A stretch of DNA of 64,000 nt from Adiantum capillus-veneris (Eukaryota; Streptophyta; Polypodiopsida; Polypodiales; Pteridaceae): NCBI GenBank assembly GCA_014529385.2, contig CM043970.1, positions 40,417,279-40,481,278 of the forward strand, read 5' to 3'. Position 1 is the stretch's first letter; each line of letters starts with the position of its first letter. Shown here piece after piece: positions 11,802 to 22,849 of this stretch. Below the pieces are notes generated by a model. It saw nothing but the letters and a program-made list of their open reading frames with translations, searched no databases and was not told the DNA's origin. The position numbers and the translations under genes are program-made.

Positions 11802-12261
11802 CTAGGGAGAGGATGGGGTCTAAGAGGGCCTCTTTATTTGTCATGAGATTATGGAGGTGATTACCATTTTAATGAATAGATGCATGCCATGTGTGCAATA
11901 ATGGTGGGTGTGTAAGAGAGGTGTAAGAGTGGTCAAAGGATGCACTTTTCTCCCCCAAAAGGAGGTGGACAACTTTATGATTTTTGACCATCCATAACTC
12001 CTACATACGATCTTTGATTTGAATGAAAATTATAGATCTGTAATCTACATTCCAAGCTCTTTCTCTAGATATGTTACGGGATATAGTTTTGCCTGGTAGA
12101 TTTTAAATTTCATTTTGGGGAAAAATTTTGATTCAAATAAACTAGACGTTTCATGTTTGAATTTGAAAGCTTTCCTTTGATTTCTTTCTTAATAATAGAG
12201 GTTTGACTTCCTTAAAGTGCCAAATAAAGAGGCCCTCCTAGACCCCATTCTCCTCCTAATG
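11802..12261. mobile_element. MITE-like element with about 37-bp terminal inverted repeats
   Basis: The left end holds ATGGGGTCTAAGAGGGCCTC followed by TTTATTTG (to about 11841). Its inverted complement, CAAATAAAGAGGCCCTCCTA followed by GACCCCAT, lies at 12221-12248 and the similarity extends to about 12261. The arms match at about nine bases in ten. The roughly 380-bp interior has no coding frame. I could not define a clear target duplication, so superfamily is not assigned. Confidence 0.7.
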
Positions 12262-13130
12262 CTTACATAATTTTTAAAAATGCACCTATTTTACTCAATT
12301 ATTGAAAGGATGCTGAAATTTCATAGAGCCATGCCATGCTTTCATATTGCATGAGGTGTCCATTGGAATCAAATGAAAGTCTAGGCTAAGGGGACCACAA
12401 ATAGACTTTTGTTGCTAGAAAGATACCCTATTTTGATGATTTTCTTACACATAGATCTCATGCAAATTGAAAAAAAGATATCAAATGTAGGTCGTAGCTC
12501 ATGAGCTGAATTCTTTGCATCTATATTTATTTTTTATGTAGAGCCAGGTTGAGGAGATATACTCAAAATAGTGGACCCCAATCTGCCCACATCGTGTAGA
12601 GACAAACCATTTTCAACTTTTTCAAGTCATGTTCACACTAGCTTCTCTCTTCCTTGTGTGACCCTTGGAGGTTCCCTTCACCTATAAAAGGAGATCTCTT
12701 CTTCCTTGAAAATCGTTCCATAGAGGGTGAGAGTATTAACGCCTAATTGTACTTAGCCACCATAAACATAAACATAAGCCCTACAATTGCTCCTTGAGAA
12801 AGACTAGCCAATCTTGTAAGATTCCTTGGAAGATCAACTCTAATCAAAGAAGGACTTGAATTTGGTGCATCAATCAAGGCTTGGTCTTCTCTCTCCTTCT
12901 CTCTCCATCAAATTTGTGAATAAATTCCAAAGGGTTTATCAAGTAAGGTGTGTTTGCTTTGTGATTTTGTTGTTTTCTAATTGTTTTGTTTTTCATCTAC
13001 TTTAATCTCTACTTCGACTTCTATCTCTATCTCTATCTCCATCTCTCTTGTGTCCTAATTGTTGTTATTGAAGGCATTCAAGCAAGAACACTCCACCAAA
13101 GCTATGAGAAACCTTCTTAGGGATCTATGG
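12262..13130 (+). other. Non-coding; possible promoter-like or LTR-like sequence
   Basis: A TATAAAAGGAG box lies at about 12682, followed by a leader-like stretch rich in CTT/CTC and by TCTATCTC repeats near 13020. This is the texture of an LTR R-U5 region, but I cannot find a second copy, so this is only a suggestion. Confidence 0.3.
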
Positions 13131-13528
13131 TGTATGCCAAGGGCATACCTAGGGGGGGTCACGGACTCGGGACAGGTGGTCGACTGTCAGTGTGGAATGG
13201 GATTCAAGGGCCAAGGGCTATATATGGGGGTTGGGCTCGGGGGGTTCACCATTTAGTACCCCCCTATATAATGTGCGTTCGTAGGGTATTGAAAAAACCC
13301 TCTTTTAACATGTTTTAATGAAATAAAATGACTCATTACTTTAGGATTTTATCCAAAATTGAATATAAAACCCCCTCATTTTAATGTATCTTTGTTAAAT
13401 TACCTAAAAACTTTGCATTTTAAAACCGCTCTTATCAAACTCACATTATACATTAACATGATTACATAGTGCACCCCCCGAGGGGTTGGGCGGTGAATCC
13501 GGACCAGGCAGTCCTCTGGGCATTATAT

Positions 13529-13539
13529 TGGTATCAGAG
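13529..13539 (+). promoter_or_regulatory. Primer binding site of a degraded gypsy element
   Basis: TGGTATCAGAG matches the initiator tRNA-Met PBS. Upstream GC-rich sequence with G- and C-runs (about 13140-13528) could be the element's LTR, but no partner copy is present in the window and its left edge is unclear. A gypsy-type gag follows at 14445, which fits an LTR-PBS-leader-gag order. Confidence 0.6.
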
Positions 13540-14444
13540 TATGGTCTATTTTGGGAAGAAGGCATGGAGCCACTCTTTCATTGCATGTTCATGCAAAGGA
13601 GGGCATGAAGGGCCGCTTGCTAAGTGAGGAAGGTGAATCCACAGCGTGTGCAACAATCCTAAGGGGGAAAGACGAGGGCACTGACCTACACAAACTGCCC
13701 TGAGGACTGGCTTGAAGGGTGCACGTCACCGGGTTGGGGATTTTTTGTCATAGGCGTGCAACCCTGCGAGCAACGTACTAGGTGGGAGCTCGTCCTCTCT
13801 CTCTTAAGCGAAGCCTCCTTGTGGTGCCTCCAAAGCGAGCCTCAAGTTTACACACCAAGGGCCACCCAGGATGGTTTTTTTGACCCTTTGAAGTAAGCAA
13901 GGGTACATGCCCACCCCGGCACACACCCCGTTTACATAAAATAACCATCGGAGCTCGGTAAGGTGTCTATTGTTGGCCAGGGTCCACCGACCTAATTTTA
14001 GGCAAAAAACAATTTGCGTAGCCTATAGAGTTTTACTTCTCAATTTGAGATCAAATTTCTAAGACCTTCATTCAAAGTGTCTTTCACGTCTTCAAAAGGA
14101 ATTGGTTGTACTAAGTTCGACATCGAAGTTGGCATCGGACTAGTTACTGATCAAGAAGTGCATCTTTGAAAATTTTTTCGGATCACATACAATGAGATCT
14201 TTTTTGACAAACATCTCCCAATTGGAAAGGTTCGTATCATTGATGACCAAAAGCGACTGGGCAATTTTATAGATTCAACAATACCAACATGGCTTGGTTT
14301 CTTGGCAATCATACATCTTTGAAATTGCGATTGCGGGCCTAATTAGCACGGCTAATTCTCGACGTTTGCGGTGCACACTACAGTTACAAACTTTTTTGGA
14401 ATCAAGGTGTTCTTCTTTTTTTCCTAGCACTGCACAGTGTCACC
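13540..14444 (+). other. Probable untranslated leader of the gypsy element
   Basis: This 0.9 kb between the PBS and the gag start has no supported reading frame. I infer a long retroelement leader from position alone. Confidence 0.4.
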
Positions 14445-15130
14445 ATGGATTTAGATATCAACATGAATTTTGATTTTGAGCACCATACGCCCGATCCTCC
14501 CAATGATGGCTCACGGCTGGCTTATGGCCAAATACTCTCCTGGAGGGTACGTGCGAAGCTATGAGAGGAGATGACGCTTAGAAATCAACTGATATTTAAC
14601 AATTTCAAGCACTTCAAGCATGTATGTTGGTGATGGAAATGAATTTTGCATCACTAAATGAAAATGTCAGTAAATTATCGGCTCTAGTGGTACAATTTAT
14701 GCAACAGCAAGCCAAGGACCTTGTTGAAACACACACACATGCATTGGCACATAGCCGATCACGAGCAAGGTCCCCTTCAGATTCTCTACACTCTCTCACT
14801 ACGAAGGAGGTGGACGAGTTGTTGAAAAATAAAAAGCCACCAACTTTTAAGGGAGAGGACTGAGAGAGCAATAAGGATGCAGTGAATATCTTTCTCAGCA
14901 AGTGGACGAAATTCACGCCTTACTCCGGATACAGTCAGGGCATTGCAAACAAGTATGACTTTTGAAGACAAGTCCTATAAATGGTGGATGTCTCTCAAGG
15001 AGAAGAATATCATACCACAGAGTTGGGCAGCTTTTGAGGCTATGTTTAGAGGCTACAAGAGGGTGTCAATCTCTTGGAAAACAACAAAAAACTCGTATCT
15101 AACTCAAGCAACACTCATGTGCGCTCCTTG
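14445..15130 (+). pseudogene. gag: Ty3/gypsy gag fragment, broken
   Basis: ATG at 14445 starts MDLDINMNFDFEHHTPDPPN. After a stop and frame change the sequence continues with MNFASLNENVSKLSALVVQF, a TGA after KGED, then FTPYSGYSQGIA and (in yet another frame) DKSYKWWMSL and SWAAFEAMFR. WW followed by W..F...F is typical of the plant gypsy capsid domain. The gag breaks off near 15130, where the LTR of the large minus-strand gypsy element begins. The rest of this element does not reappear on the far side. Confidence 0.75.
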
Positions 15131-15136
15131 CCGCAC

Positions 15137-15710
15137 TGTCTAAGCAAGGGACTTGCCGATACACCGTGTGCGAGCCACAAATGGCTCCAAGCACACAACA
15201 AGACTAATCTAGCAAGCTCAAGAGAGGGCACTGGTGTGTCACTCACCGCTCTATGCTCCTGCCGTGGAGGATTCCTCGCCGCGATGAAGAAGAAGCTACA
15301 GTCGTGCCGCGCTCAACCGCTTCGCCACCGTCGTGCCTTCGTAATGCTTGATCGCACACACACTCTCCCTCTCTCTCTCTCTCACATACACACACACACA
15401 CAAGGAGGTGAAGAAGAAGAAGATAGAGATGGAGATGGAGATGGAGCAAGAGCACTCTTCTATTGCACAAATGAGAGAATGAGTGAATTTTAGGTTTAGT
15501 TAGCTTTTATATGAGCTCACCCCATTCACACTTGGGCACCCATGCTTAGCCAACTAATCCCTTGAATGTCCCGGTTAGAGTGCGCCTCTCATCGGCGATC
15601 ACTCTTACCCTTTTCCTATTGGTCCGACAAGCCCGGTACCTGACTCTACCAAATACATAATACACGTCCGTCGTAGGTGATGGGGTGTCCGTGAGCCGTG
15701 AGGGTTAACA
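15137..15710 (-). repeat. 3' LTR of large gypsy element
   Basis: On the minus strand it starts TGTTAACCCT directly after a polypurine tract and carries a TATA box (TATAAAAGCT near 15507) followed by an R/U5-like stretch. About 128 bp of its U3 (15502-15631) recur at 27403-27531. The distal end is placed at CTTAGACA (15137) because it would give TG...CA ends with a short inverted match, but this is not confirmed by a second copy. Confidence 0.7.
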
Positions 15711-15723
15711 TGGCCCCCTTCCT
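15711..15723 (-). promoter_or_regulatory. Polypurine tract of large gypsy element
   Basis: Minus-strand AGGAAGGGGGCCA abuts the TG start of the 3' LTR, fixing both the orientation and the outer LTR edge. Confidence 0.8.
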
Positions 15724-17082
15724 GATGTAGATTCCGTCCTCGGAAGCTATTGAGTTGAAGCTCGTTCGTCGAGGTGGAAGAGCATTTGAGATGACTGTCC
15801 GTAGCCTTCTTCAGTCACTGCAAAATCAAACAACATTGGCACAGTAATTGCATTCTCATAAGTGAGTAAAAAGCATATGCAGTTTTAGGTAGACAAATTG
15901 ATTGGTAAAAGAATTTCAAACAATTTGTCAGCAATGAACATTAAATTGCAATGTAATCAAATGCATAAACACATGTAAAGGTAAAAAATTAAACAAGTCT
16001 GGGGTTGCTAATTTGACGGTCGAAAGGCACTAGAGATCGAATATTAATACCATGGGTAAGCTTCTTAATTTTCTATGGTCAATTAAGTTGTTTAATTGCG
16101 AGAGCCAAGTATTCATGTTCGAGGGCTGACTAGAGGCTATATCTAGAAGACCTTGTAGTTAAGCTACCATAAAAGGAATTTCTCATGAAATAATCGCCTG
16201 ACTGATTACTTTTTCTTTGACCCCCCAAAGTCTTTTCACAGTGATTCAATTTGGTGTGTGTGCTTATTTTGTATGCCTTGGGTTTTTTGCTTTTCAAGGA
16301 AAAACGCCCACACTGGGAACCTCTAGGGCTCTAGTACCATAGGCAATACATGTGAGTGAAGTACCAAATCAAGCTGAGATTTCTCTTCCAGCTTAAGATT
16401 TTACAGTGTGGCACTTTGATTTTTTGTTTGTTCATTTTCAGCATTTTAATTTTGTAACTTTGGGGGGTCATATAACACTGATACACCTCCCCAGGCTCAT
16501 CACACTAGTTAACTCCCTTTATAATACTTAAGCTAAAGGTCAATAGGGTCAAGCCCACTAGAAAGCCCTAGTACATTTCACACAATGCTGCCTAAATCGG
16601 ATTAAGAACCTAAGTAACCGTTGATTATTAGGAAGGCATTCCCCATGGTATTACGAGAAGATCTCTAACACCTAACTTGGTCAAACTAGCTTAGTCGGAC
16701 TGCTTGATTTTTAAACCTAGACAAGTGATTATGACAAAAAATTACATTGAATTAAATGTTTGATACTAAGAAAATGTGGTGAATATTAGGCTACCAATCA
16801 AATTAAAGCTGACAATCATATATGCAAAAAAGATAAGGGGCAATGCTAATGGACAAGAAACACCTGTTTGTATCGATGGTCGCGCTTGATTTGAAGAGTG
16901 AGTCGAGATAAAGATTCCATGAAGGTCCAAATCCTACCAATAGCAACACGCTCTTGTACACACTAGGAAACAAAAGGAATACCTCCAGGAGGCACATTAG
17001 TGGAAAAAGGTACCAACACTTATTGAACACAACAAAAAACATAATGAACCCTAACCTAATTATTTGCACTCCCCCTAGAGAG
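15724..17082 (-). other. 3' untranslated region of the large gypsy element
   Basis: No frame longer than background between the last coding stretch (17083) and the PPT. It is AT-rich with a few G/C runs, including CCCCCCAAAG near 16224. Confidence 0.5.
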
Positions 17083-17505
17083 TCAAGGGAATAGGATATT
17101 GTAGAGGTTGGGGGGAAACCCTAAGGCTAAACCCCTATCCTCGTCGTCGAGATAAACAAATTCATCATCCATGAGACCATATGTGCCATCCGTGTAGTCG
17201 TGTAAATTTTCTTCTTCATCATAGGTGCCCATGTTTACTAAGAAGGTCACTAGACGCCTATAGTCATCTTGGTCAAAAGGGTAGGCTTGTGCAATGGGAG
17301 AAACGCTCTCTACTAAGTATGGATCAGACGTGGTCAAGAGACGTATCAACCATTCTAACTCCTCAAAATTCCTCTCACATGCTAGCGTACCTATCAAATC
17401 CCATTCACATGCAAGCACTGGAAAGACCATGTGAAATATTTGTGAAAAGTAACGAGGGTACCTCTCACCCAAGGCAGGAGTGGATGACTCTAGCGTACTA
17501 GCCAT
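17083..17505 (-). CDS. Small acidic protein of unknown function in 3' region of gypsy element
   Basis: From the ATG at 17505 (MASTLESSTPALGERYPRYF) the frame gives 140 residues ending GFPPNLYNILFP. The N-terminal half is mixed and could be helical (CERNFEELEWLIRLL). The C-terminal half is strongly acidic (YDEEENLHDY, VYLDDEDRG). The frame also extends 12 codons upstream to another ATG at 17541. I recognise no family. It lies between the retropepsin-like region and the PPT, where some plant gypsy elements carry env-like or other accessory frames. I see no signal peptide or membrane segment, which argues against env. Confidence 0.45.
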   Translation of the reverse strand: MASTLESSTPALGERYPRYFSQIFHMVFPVLACEWDLIGTLACERNFEELEWLIRLLTTSDPYLVESVSPIAQAYPFDQDDYRRLVTFLVNMGTYDEEENLHDYTDGTYGLMDDEFVYLDDEDRGLALGFPPNLYNILFP

Positions 17506-17751
17506 ATCTGTACACGCAAATAGATGATGGTTAGAGTGCAAATATTACAAGGGTCGTGTTCTTGTGCATAATTTGTTTTTATGATTTGTGTTATGGCTCT
17601 TGCTCTTTTACTTTTTTATCTTGTTTTTGTGAGTATAAGGCTTTATATATACATTCCCTAAGATCGGAGATTAAGAGGTCAGGGAGAAAGGTTGAGAGGG
17701 AAGCAAGTGAATGATGGATGTCCACAAACACTCCCCCCTTCCTTGGGTAGA

Positions 17752-18504
17752 TCATACCGTTTGAAATGATGTCTTCACCCTTTGAAACCAATTGCTCCAG
17801 TTGGTAATAGGTGAGGATTTTTGCCAGTAGTTTTCTATTACCCTAGGTGCCTCGTCAAGTTGCAAGGGTGGTAAGGTACTCTCCCAGGATCGAACTTGAA
17901 GTGGTTCATCAGGTGATTCTTGAACACTGGGAGGTGTGGATTCTTTTGTAGCTTCATGGAGGTCCACTACTATAGATGGAGGCTGTGTAGAAGCTTTTAC
18001 CTCTATGGATGTATTACATGAGGAGCTAGAAGCTTCATGGAACTCCCCCCTTCCTGAGCTAGGTGGAATAAATTGGTTTTGCCTTGGAGCCCAAAATAGC
18101 TTTGGACTAGGTGTGTAGCATTCTGTGATCTTTCCCTTCCCACGGTCTGCCATTGGCTTTAGCGTTACACTGTTTGACTCATATGGGTTTGTTGTCGATA
18201 GGGAAGGACACATTTTACTTTTAGGTACCCAAATTTGCTCATTTCCATCATAGTAGCGTTAGGCTTCTCATAGTTGTTTTGGAATCCATCGTGATTTGGT
18301 CTTGACTCTCCTAGGGCGCGCTCTTGGTTTTCCCGGGAAATTTTTTATTGGAATGGATGGGAGGGTTGAGGTAGTTGGAAGTAAGGCCTTGGGGACCCAT
18401 TGATATGTACTCTTAGGTCGTGCAGGTTGAGTACTTGCAATATTACTACTTGCTGCAACTACAAGTGTTGAAGTGCTAGATTCATGGGTAGCCGGCAAAG
18501 ACAT
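17752..18504 (-). pseudogene. Low-complexity 3' coding region with repeated W-x-P-K/R motifs
   Basis: This minus-strand stretch appears to continue the retropepsin-like frame after a one-base shift near 18500. It is rich in Ser, Thr and Pro and repeats a short motif: QWVPKALLP, RWIPKQL, IWVPKSKM and FWAPRQN. Two in-frame stops lie between about 18265 and 18255, and another frame stops at 17752 after WFQRVKTSFQTV. Pro/Ser linkers with WVPK motifs also occur in other plant retroelements. Function is unknown; a flexible linker or nucleic-acid binding segment is a guess. Confidence 0.4.
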
Positions 18505-19073
18505 TTAACCACCTTGGCTTGTGAATGTTGGCTATCCTTCAACTTTGCCAGAATTTGCAACGTAGGTGACTTTGCTTGAGTGATAGGGGTAAGAGTCGGT
18601 GGTCGCGTCGTGACACTACCAGTATCCCAATCAATAGTGCATTTGGTTGCCAACATCCACGTGCGTCCCAGGTTTACGTTGCCTTCCATATCTCCTGCGG
18701 GCATGACTAGAAACCTCTGCACTATGCTTCCATTGTCATAGACAACAGGGGTCTGAAGGACTCCAAGAATAGCAGTTTTCTTTTTATTAATGCCCTTGAC
18801 TTGCATCGTACTCGGAGATAGGGTCGGTTTCCCTAATTGACACCAAACTCCATAGGATAACAAATTGTGTTTAGCTCTCGTATCTAATAAGGCATTGTAT
18901 AGTACTTTCCCATAGGGGCTATTAATCTCAATTGGGTATCGTAGGGGTGGCTCAGATTCTAATGAGTCGTCATCTGTGTCCTCAAAAAATGCTTGCGTGA
19001 TTCCCAGATTAGCCTCTCGTTGGCGTCTAAGACGTTGTTGTCGTTCTCGAGCCTCAACTCTTGCTTGGATTTT
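18459..19073 (-). pseudogene. Second retropepsin-like domain downstream of integrase
   Basis: After integrase and one in-frame stop, the frame runs through RVEARERQQRLRRQREA, then LLDTRAKHNLLSYGVWC, VKGINKKKTAILGV, VQRFLVMPAG and NLGRTWM. The spacing of an (L)LDTxA box, a hydrophobic flap-like strand and a LGR box is that of retroviral-type aspartic proteases. The catalytic triplet is DTR here, not DTG, so this copy would be inactive as read. The element already has a protease between gag and RT (22850-23860) with its own A-G-V and ILGRPFM blocks, so this is an additional domain. Confidence 0.55.
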
Positions 19074-22000
19074 TTAAAGCTCTGCTTGTTCCTTGGCAGC
19101 CTTCTTTTGATGGATGGATTGCAACTCTTCCTGGCTTAGAGGATCATAATATCTTTTGAATTTACTCCCATTAAGGAATCCAATGGTTTCAACTCCATCT
19201 AGAGTCTCCACACGAATGTTACCTTGAGGAGTAATTTGACACACTCGATATGGTCCCTTACCAGCGTATTTCAATTTCTTTTTTCATTACGTACCCCGTA
19301 CATAAGAACTTTATCACCAACCTTGATGTCTTTATCCTTTAAATGGCTATCAAACCACTTCTTTATCCTATCCTTCTCCACTAGAGCATTTCGCACAGCT
19401 AATTTCCTTTCTTCATCTAGCCTTTCCAGGATATATAATCGCTCCACTAAGGGGTTACCATCCCAACCTTCTTGAGAAGCTACTCGAAGACTAGGAATGA
19501 CAAACTCCCATGGCATAATTGCTTCTTGGCCATACACCATCTTAAACGGTGTGCAATTAATAGCAACTTTATACAGAGTACGATAAGCCCATAAAGCTGA
19601 TGTAAGCTTTAGGTCCCAATCAGTGCGATGAGCCTCGACTGTCTTTGTCAAAATGGAGATGAGAGTTTTGTTGGTAATTTCAGCTTGGCCATTTGCTTGG
19701 GGATAATAGGGTGTTGACTTGTGGTGAGATATCATGAAGTTTGATGTGAGTTCTTTTATTACTTCATTTATAAAATGAGTTCCATTGTCACTCACAAGTT
19801 CAAAGGGGCATCCAAAACGTGTGATAATGTTCTCAAAGAGGAACTTAGCTGTTGTTTTTGCATCCGCCTTTCGTGTTTTTTTTTCTTCAGCCCATTTGGT
19901 TACATAGTCGGTAGCGACAATGATATATCGCGATTGCGTGCTACGTGCAGTCGGACTAATCGGTCCTTCAAAGTCTAAGCCCCACTTTTCAAATGGTTTG
20001 GTTACCTTGATGGGATGTAGAGGCATCCTATCCCTTCTTTGTGGCTTGTTGAAGCGTTGGCATTCATCACATCCCTTTGCAAAAAGTGATGCATCCTTAA
20101 ACAGAGTGGGCCACCAATAGCCTGATTGTAAGATCTTTCGGGCAGTCAACTTTCCTGAAAAGTGACCACCAGCTACGCCCATGTGTGCCTCTTGTAGAAT
20201 ATATAAATACTCATCCTCGCGGGCACAGCGTCTAAGAACATCATCTTTTCCTCTCTTATAGAGAGTTCCAGCCAGTAAGCAATAGGGTTCGCATTCCTTG
20301 ATTAATTTTCGAGCTATATCTTTTCGCAGTTCTTTGGGTGGAAAACCATTAACTAAGAAGTTAACAATCTTTTCACTCCATTCAGGCATTGTCTCAACAA
20401 TGAACAAAGGAGTATCAGGAAATTCATAATCAACCCCCGTAGGAGCTTCGCCATTAGGGATATGAGATAAATGATCAGCCATGACATGTTTCCTCCCAGG
20501 CCTCACAACAACGGTGAAGTCAAACTCAAGAAGAATTAACAACCATCGTGTAATTCGACCTGTGGAACACGGCTTGTTTACCAAATATAGCAATGCTTGA
20601 TGATCAACATAAAACAAAAACTTGGTAGCAAGAAGGTAATAGCGAAATTTCTTTACTGCGTAAATCATAGCTAGACCTTCGCGCTCTGTAGTAGTGTAGT
20701 TCATCTCGGCATCATTTAATTGGCGACTTGCAAAGCTAATAGGGTAGTCCAATTTATGTTCTCCTGGTTGAGTTAGAACACACCCAATAGCAAAATTTGA
20801 TGCATCAATATGCACATGAAAAGGTACATTCCAATCGGATGTTCGCAGGATTGGAGCACTTGTTAGGGCCTTCTTTAATAACTCATAAGATTGATGACAT
20901 TCTTCCGTCCAGTGAAACTCGATAAGAAGCTTGTACAATGGACGCGCTATCTCGGCAAAGTTTAAAATAAACCTTCGATAATAACCAACATGGCCTATAA
21001 ATCTTTGAACTCCTTTATAGTTAGTAGGTGGTGGCAAATTGGCAATGGCTTTAATCTTACTCTCATCTGTGGATATCCCGTTCTTGGACACTATATGCCC
21101 TAGAATGACTCCATGCTTAACCCAAAATTGGCATTTGAAAGGGTTCAATGAGATGCGATAAAATCTGCACCTTTCAAATATTTTTCGTAGATATAACAAA
21201 TGCTTCTCCCAAGAAGAATAAACACAAAGGTCATCTAGGAAAGCTTCACAAAACTCCCTTAGAAACTCTTTAAACGCAGTGTTTATTAATCGTTGGAATG
21301 TAGCAGGGGAATTCGTTAAGCCAAAAGCCATAACACGAAATGCAAACACTCCAAACTCTGTGATAAAAGCAGTTTTATCTTGGTCCTCTAATGCAATTGT
21401 GATTTGATTGTAACCAGAGTACCCATCTAAAAAGCTATAAGCTTCCTTGCCCGCAACTCTTTCAAGCACATGTTCTGAATATGGCAAGGGATAATGATCT
21501 CTCCTAGTGGTTGCATTAACTTTCTTGAGGTCCACGCACACTCTTAGTTTCCCATTCTTTTTTGGCACAATGACTATTGGAGAAACCCATTCTGAGTGCT
21601 CAATAGGGTATATGAATCCACATTGGATAAGTTTTTCAATCTCCTCTTGTACAATTTTGGCGTACTTAGGATTCATTGGATAGGGTCGTTGTTGGACGGG
21701 TTTAGCAGTGTTGATCATGGGAATTGTATGTTGCACCACAGAAGGTGGAACGCCCTTCATGTCATGATATGTCCAAGCAAAGATATCCTTGTATTCCTTG
21801 AGGAGCTCCTTAAGTACAGCCTCTTCAGTTTCGGTAAGGTCTTGAGCAATAAAGACTGGTTTAGACTCCTCACCTGGTTCTACTAATTCTATCTCTTTAA
21901 CTACCGCTAGACCATCATAGACTCCACTGCTTCCATTGGTAGGTATTCGTTGGGCTTTGGCATACACAACCTTTCGCTCCCCCGTGGTATAAGATTTAAA

Positions 22001-22294
22001 ATGTTCAGGAGCCGTATGTAAGTCAGCAGGCTCGTGTCCTGACGGAGACCTTTCTTTTAGTTTTGCCTCCTTTTGTTGTTGTGCTAACTCTCGGTTTTGA
22101 CGTCTTCTTATAGTTCCACTCAATTTCGGCTCTGTAACCTCCAATTGAGAGAGGTCAATGGGTCGCGGGCTGCACCACATGACACTCTGGAGATGTTCAT
22201 CCCAATTGTCTACTAGCTTTCGATGAGCATCACATGCCCCTAGATAGCTAAGCCATTCTGCAGTAGATCTTTCCTTGTTTATCCTAGCTCTCAC
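19074..22294 (-). pseudogene. pol: gypsy pol: reverse transcriptase, RNase H, integrase
   Basis: An open frame of about 1000 codons from 22294 to 19271. RT blocks include WVSPIVIVPKKNG, YSFLDGYSGYNQI, AFGLTNSPATFQRL and catalytic FLDDLCVYS near residue 352. RNase H starts HVHIDASNFAIGCVL near 493, with TTEREGLAMIYA and FYVDHQALLYL. Integrase has the H-H-C-C site (HMGVAGGH, CDEC near 700-735), then WGLDFEGP, VSDNGTHF and NGQAEITNK; 35 residues lie between the last two catalytic residues. At 19271 an indel in an A-rich run ends the frame. The C-terminal integrase tail (GPYRVCQITPQGN, ending FKRYYDPL) continues in another frame to 19074. Except for this shift, the catalytic residues look complete. 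Confidence 0.95.
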
Positions 22295-22300
22295 ATTTGC

Positions 22301-22849
22301 TCAATATCGTCGTCTCTTATATGACCTTTGTTTCTTGTTAAGGTTTTGATTTTGGTAAATGTTTGAACTCGACTCACTTGATAGGTCTTCGCTTGTATCT
22401 TCTTCACTCTCATATAAATTACCATAGATGGTTGTACTAGACCTTGAGTGTTCAGTTTCTATACTTGGTTCACTCGATGTTTCCTCAGGTTCTGAATCCA
22501 TTTCTTTCTGAGATTCCGTTTTCGATGTGTATTGGCATGAAGCCTTTGAGGAATCATCGGTTTCACTCTCAGGTAGGTGTGCCTCTTTCTTATCATCGGA
22601 TGTTACATGCGCTACACCTAACATGTTTACTGGTGCAATGTGTGGTATCTTTTCCCCATCTGGTGTTACCCAGGTTGTTCCTCTAGCTCCCCATGTATCT
22701 ATAGTTGCCGCTAGGTGTACCCAATCAACATTGTCTGACTCAGCCATTCCGGGTAGGATATCCATATAAGGAGAGTTCTCCCCAATATCCGTGTCTTCGT
22801 TACATGTGTAACAATACTGTAATGGAGATGAGTGAATTGTTGTGTCTGA
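22301..22849 (-). pseudogene. Acidic Ser/Glu-rich spacer between protease and RT
   Basis: This lies in the same frame as the gag-pol coding region, bounded by TGA codons near 22847 and 22301. It reads MDILPGMAESDNVDWVHLAA, then a long Ser/Glu/Asp tract (SEPEETSSEPSIE) and a basic end (KKQRSYKRRRY). I recognise no domain. A single C-to-T change in a CGA codon would explain each bounding stop, so it was probably part of the polyprotein. Confidence 0.6.

Noticed and set aside
13059-13318. Gly-rich frames near 13.1-13.3 kb
   Set aside because: G-run-rich sequence of a likely LTR; no coding support.
15243-15493. Frames with poly-acidic or Leu/His-rich sequence
   Set aside because: They arise from GATGGA/CTCTCT repeats in the R/U5 part of the gypsy LTR.
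22301-22843. Env-like protein considered for the acidic spacer
   Set aside because: It sits between protease and RT in the same frame and has no signal or membrane segment.
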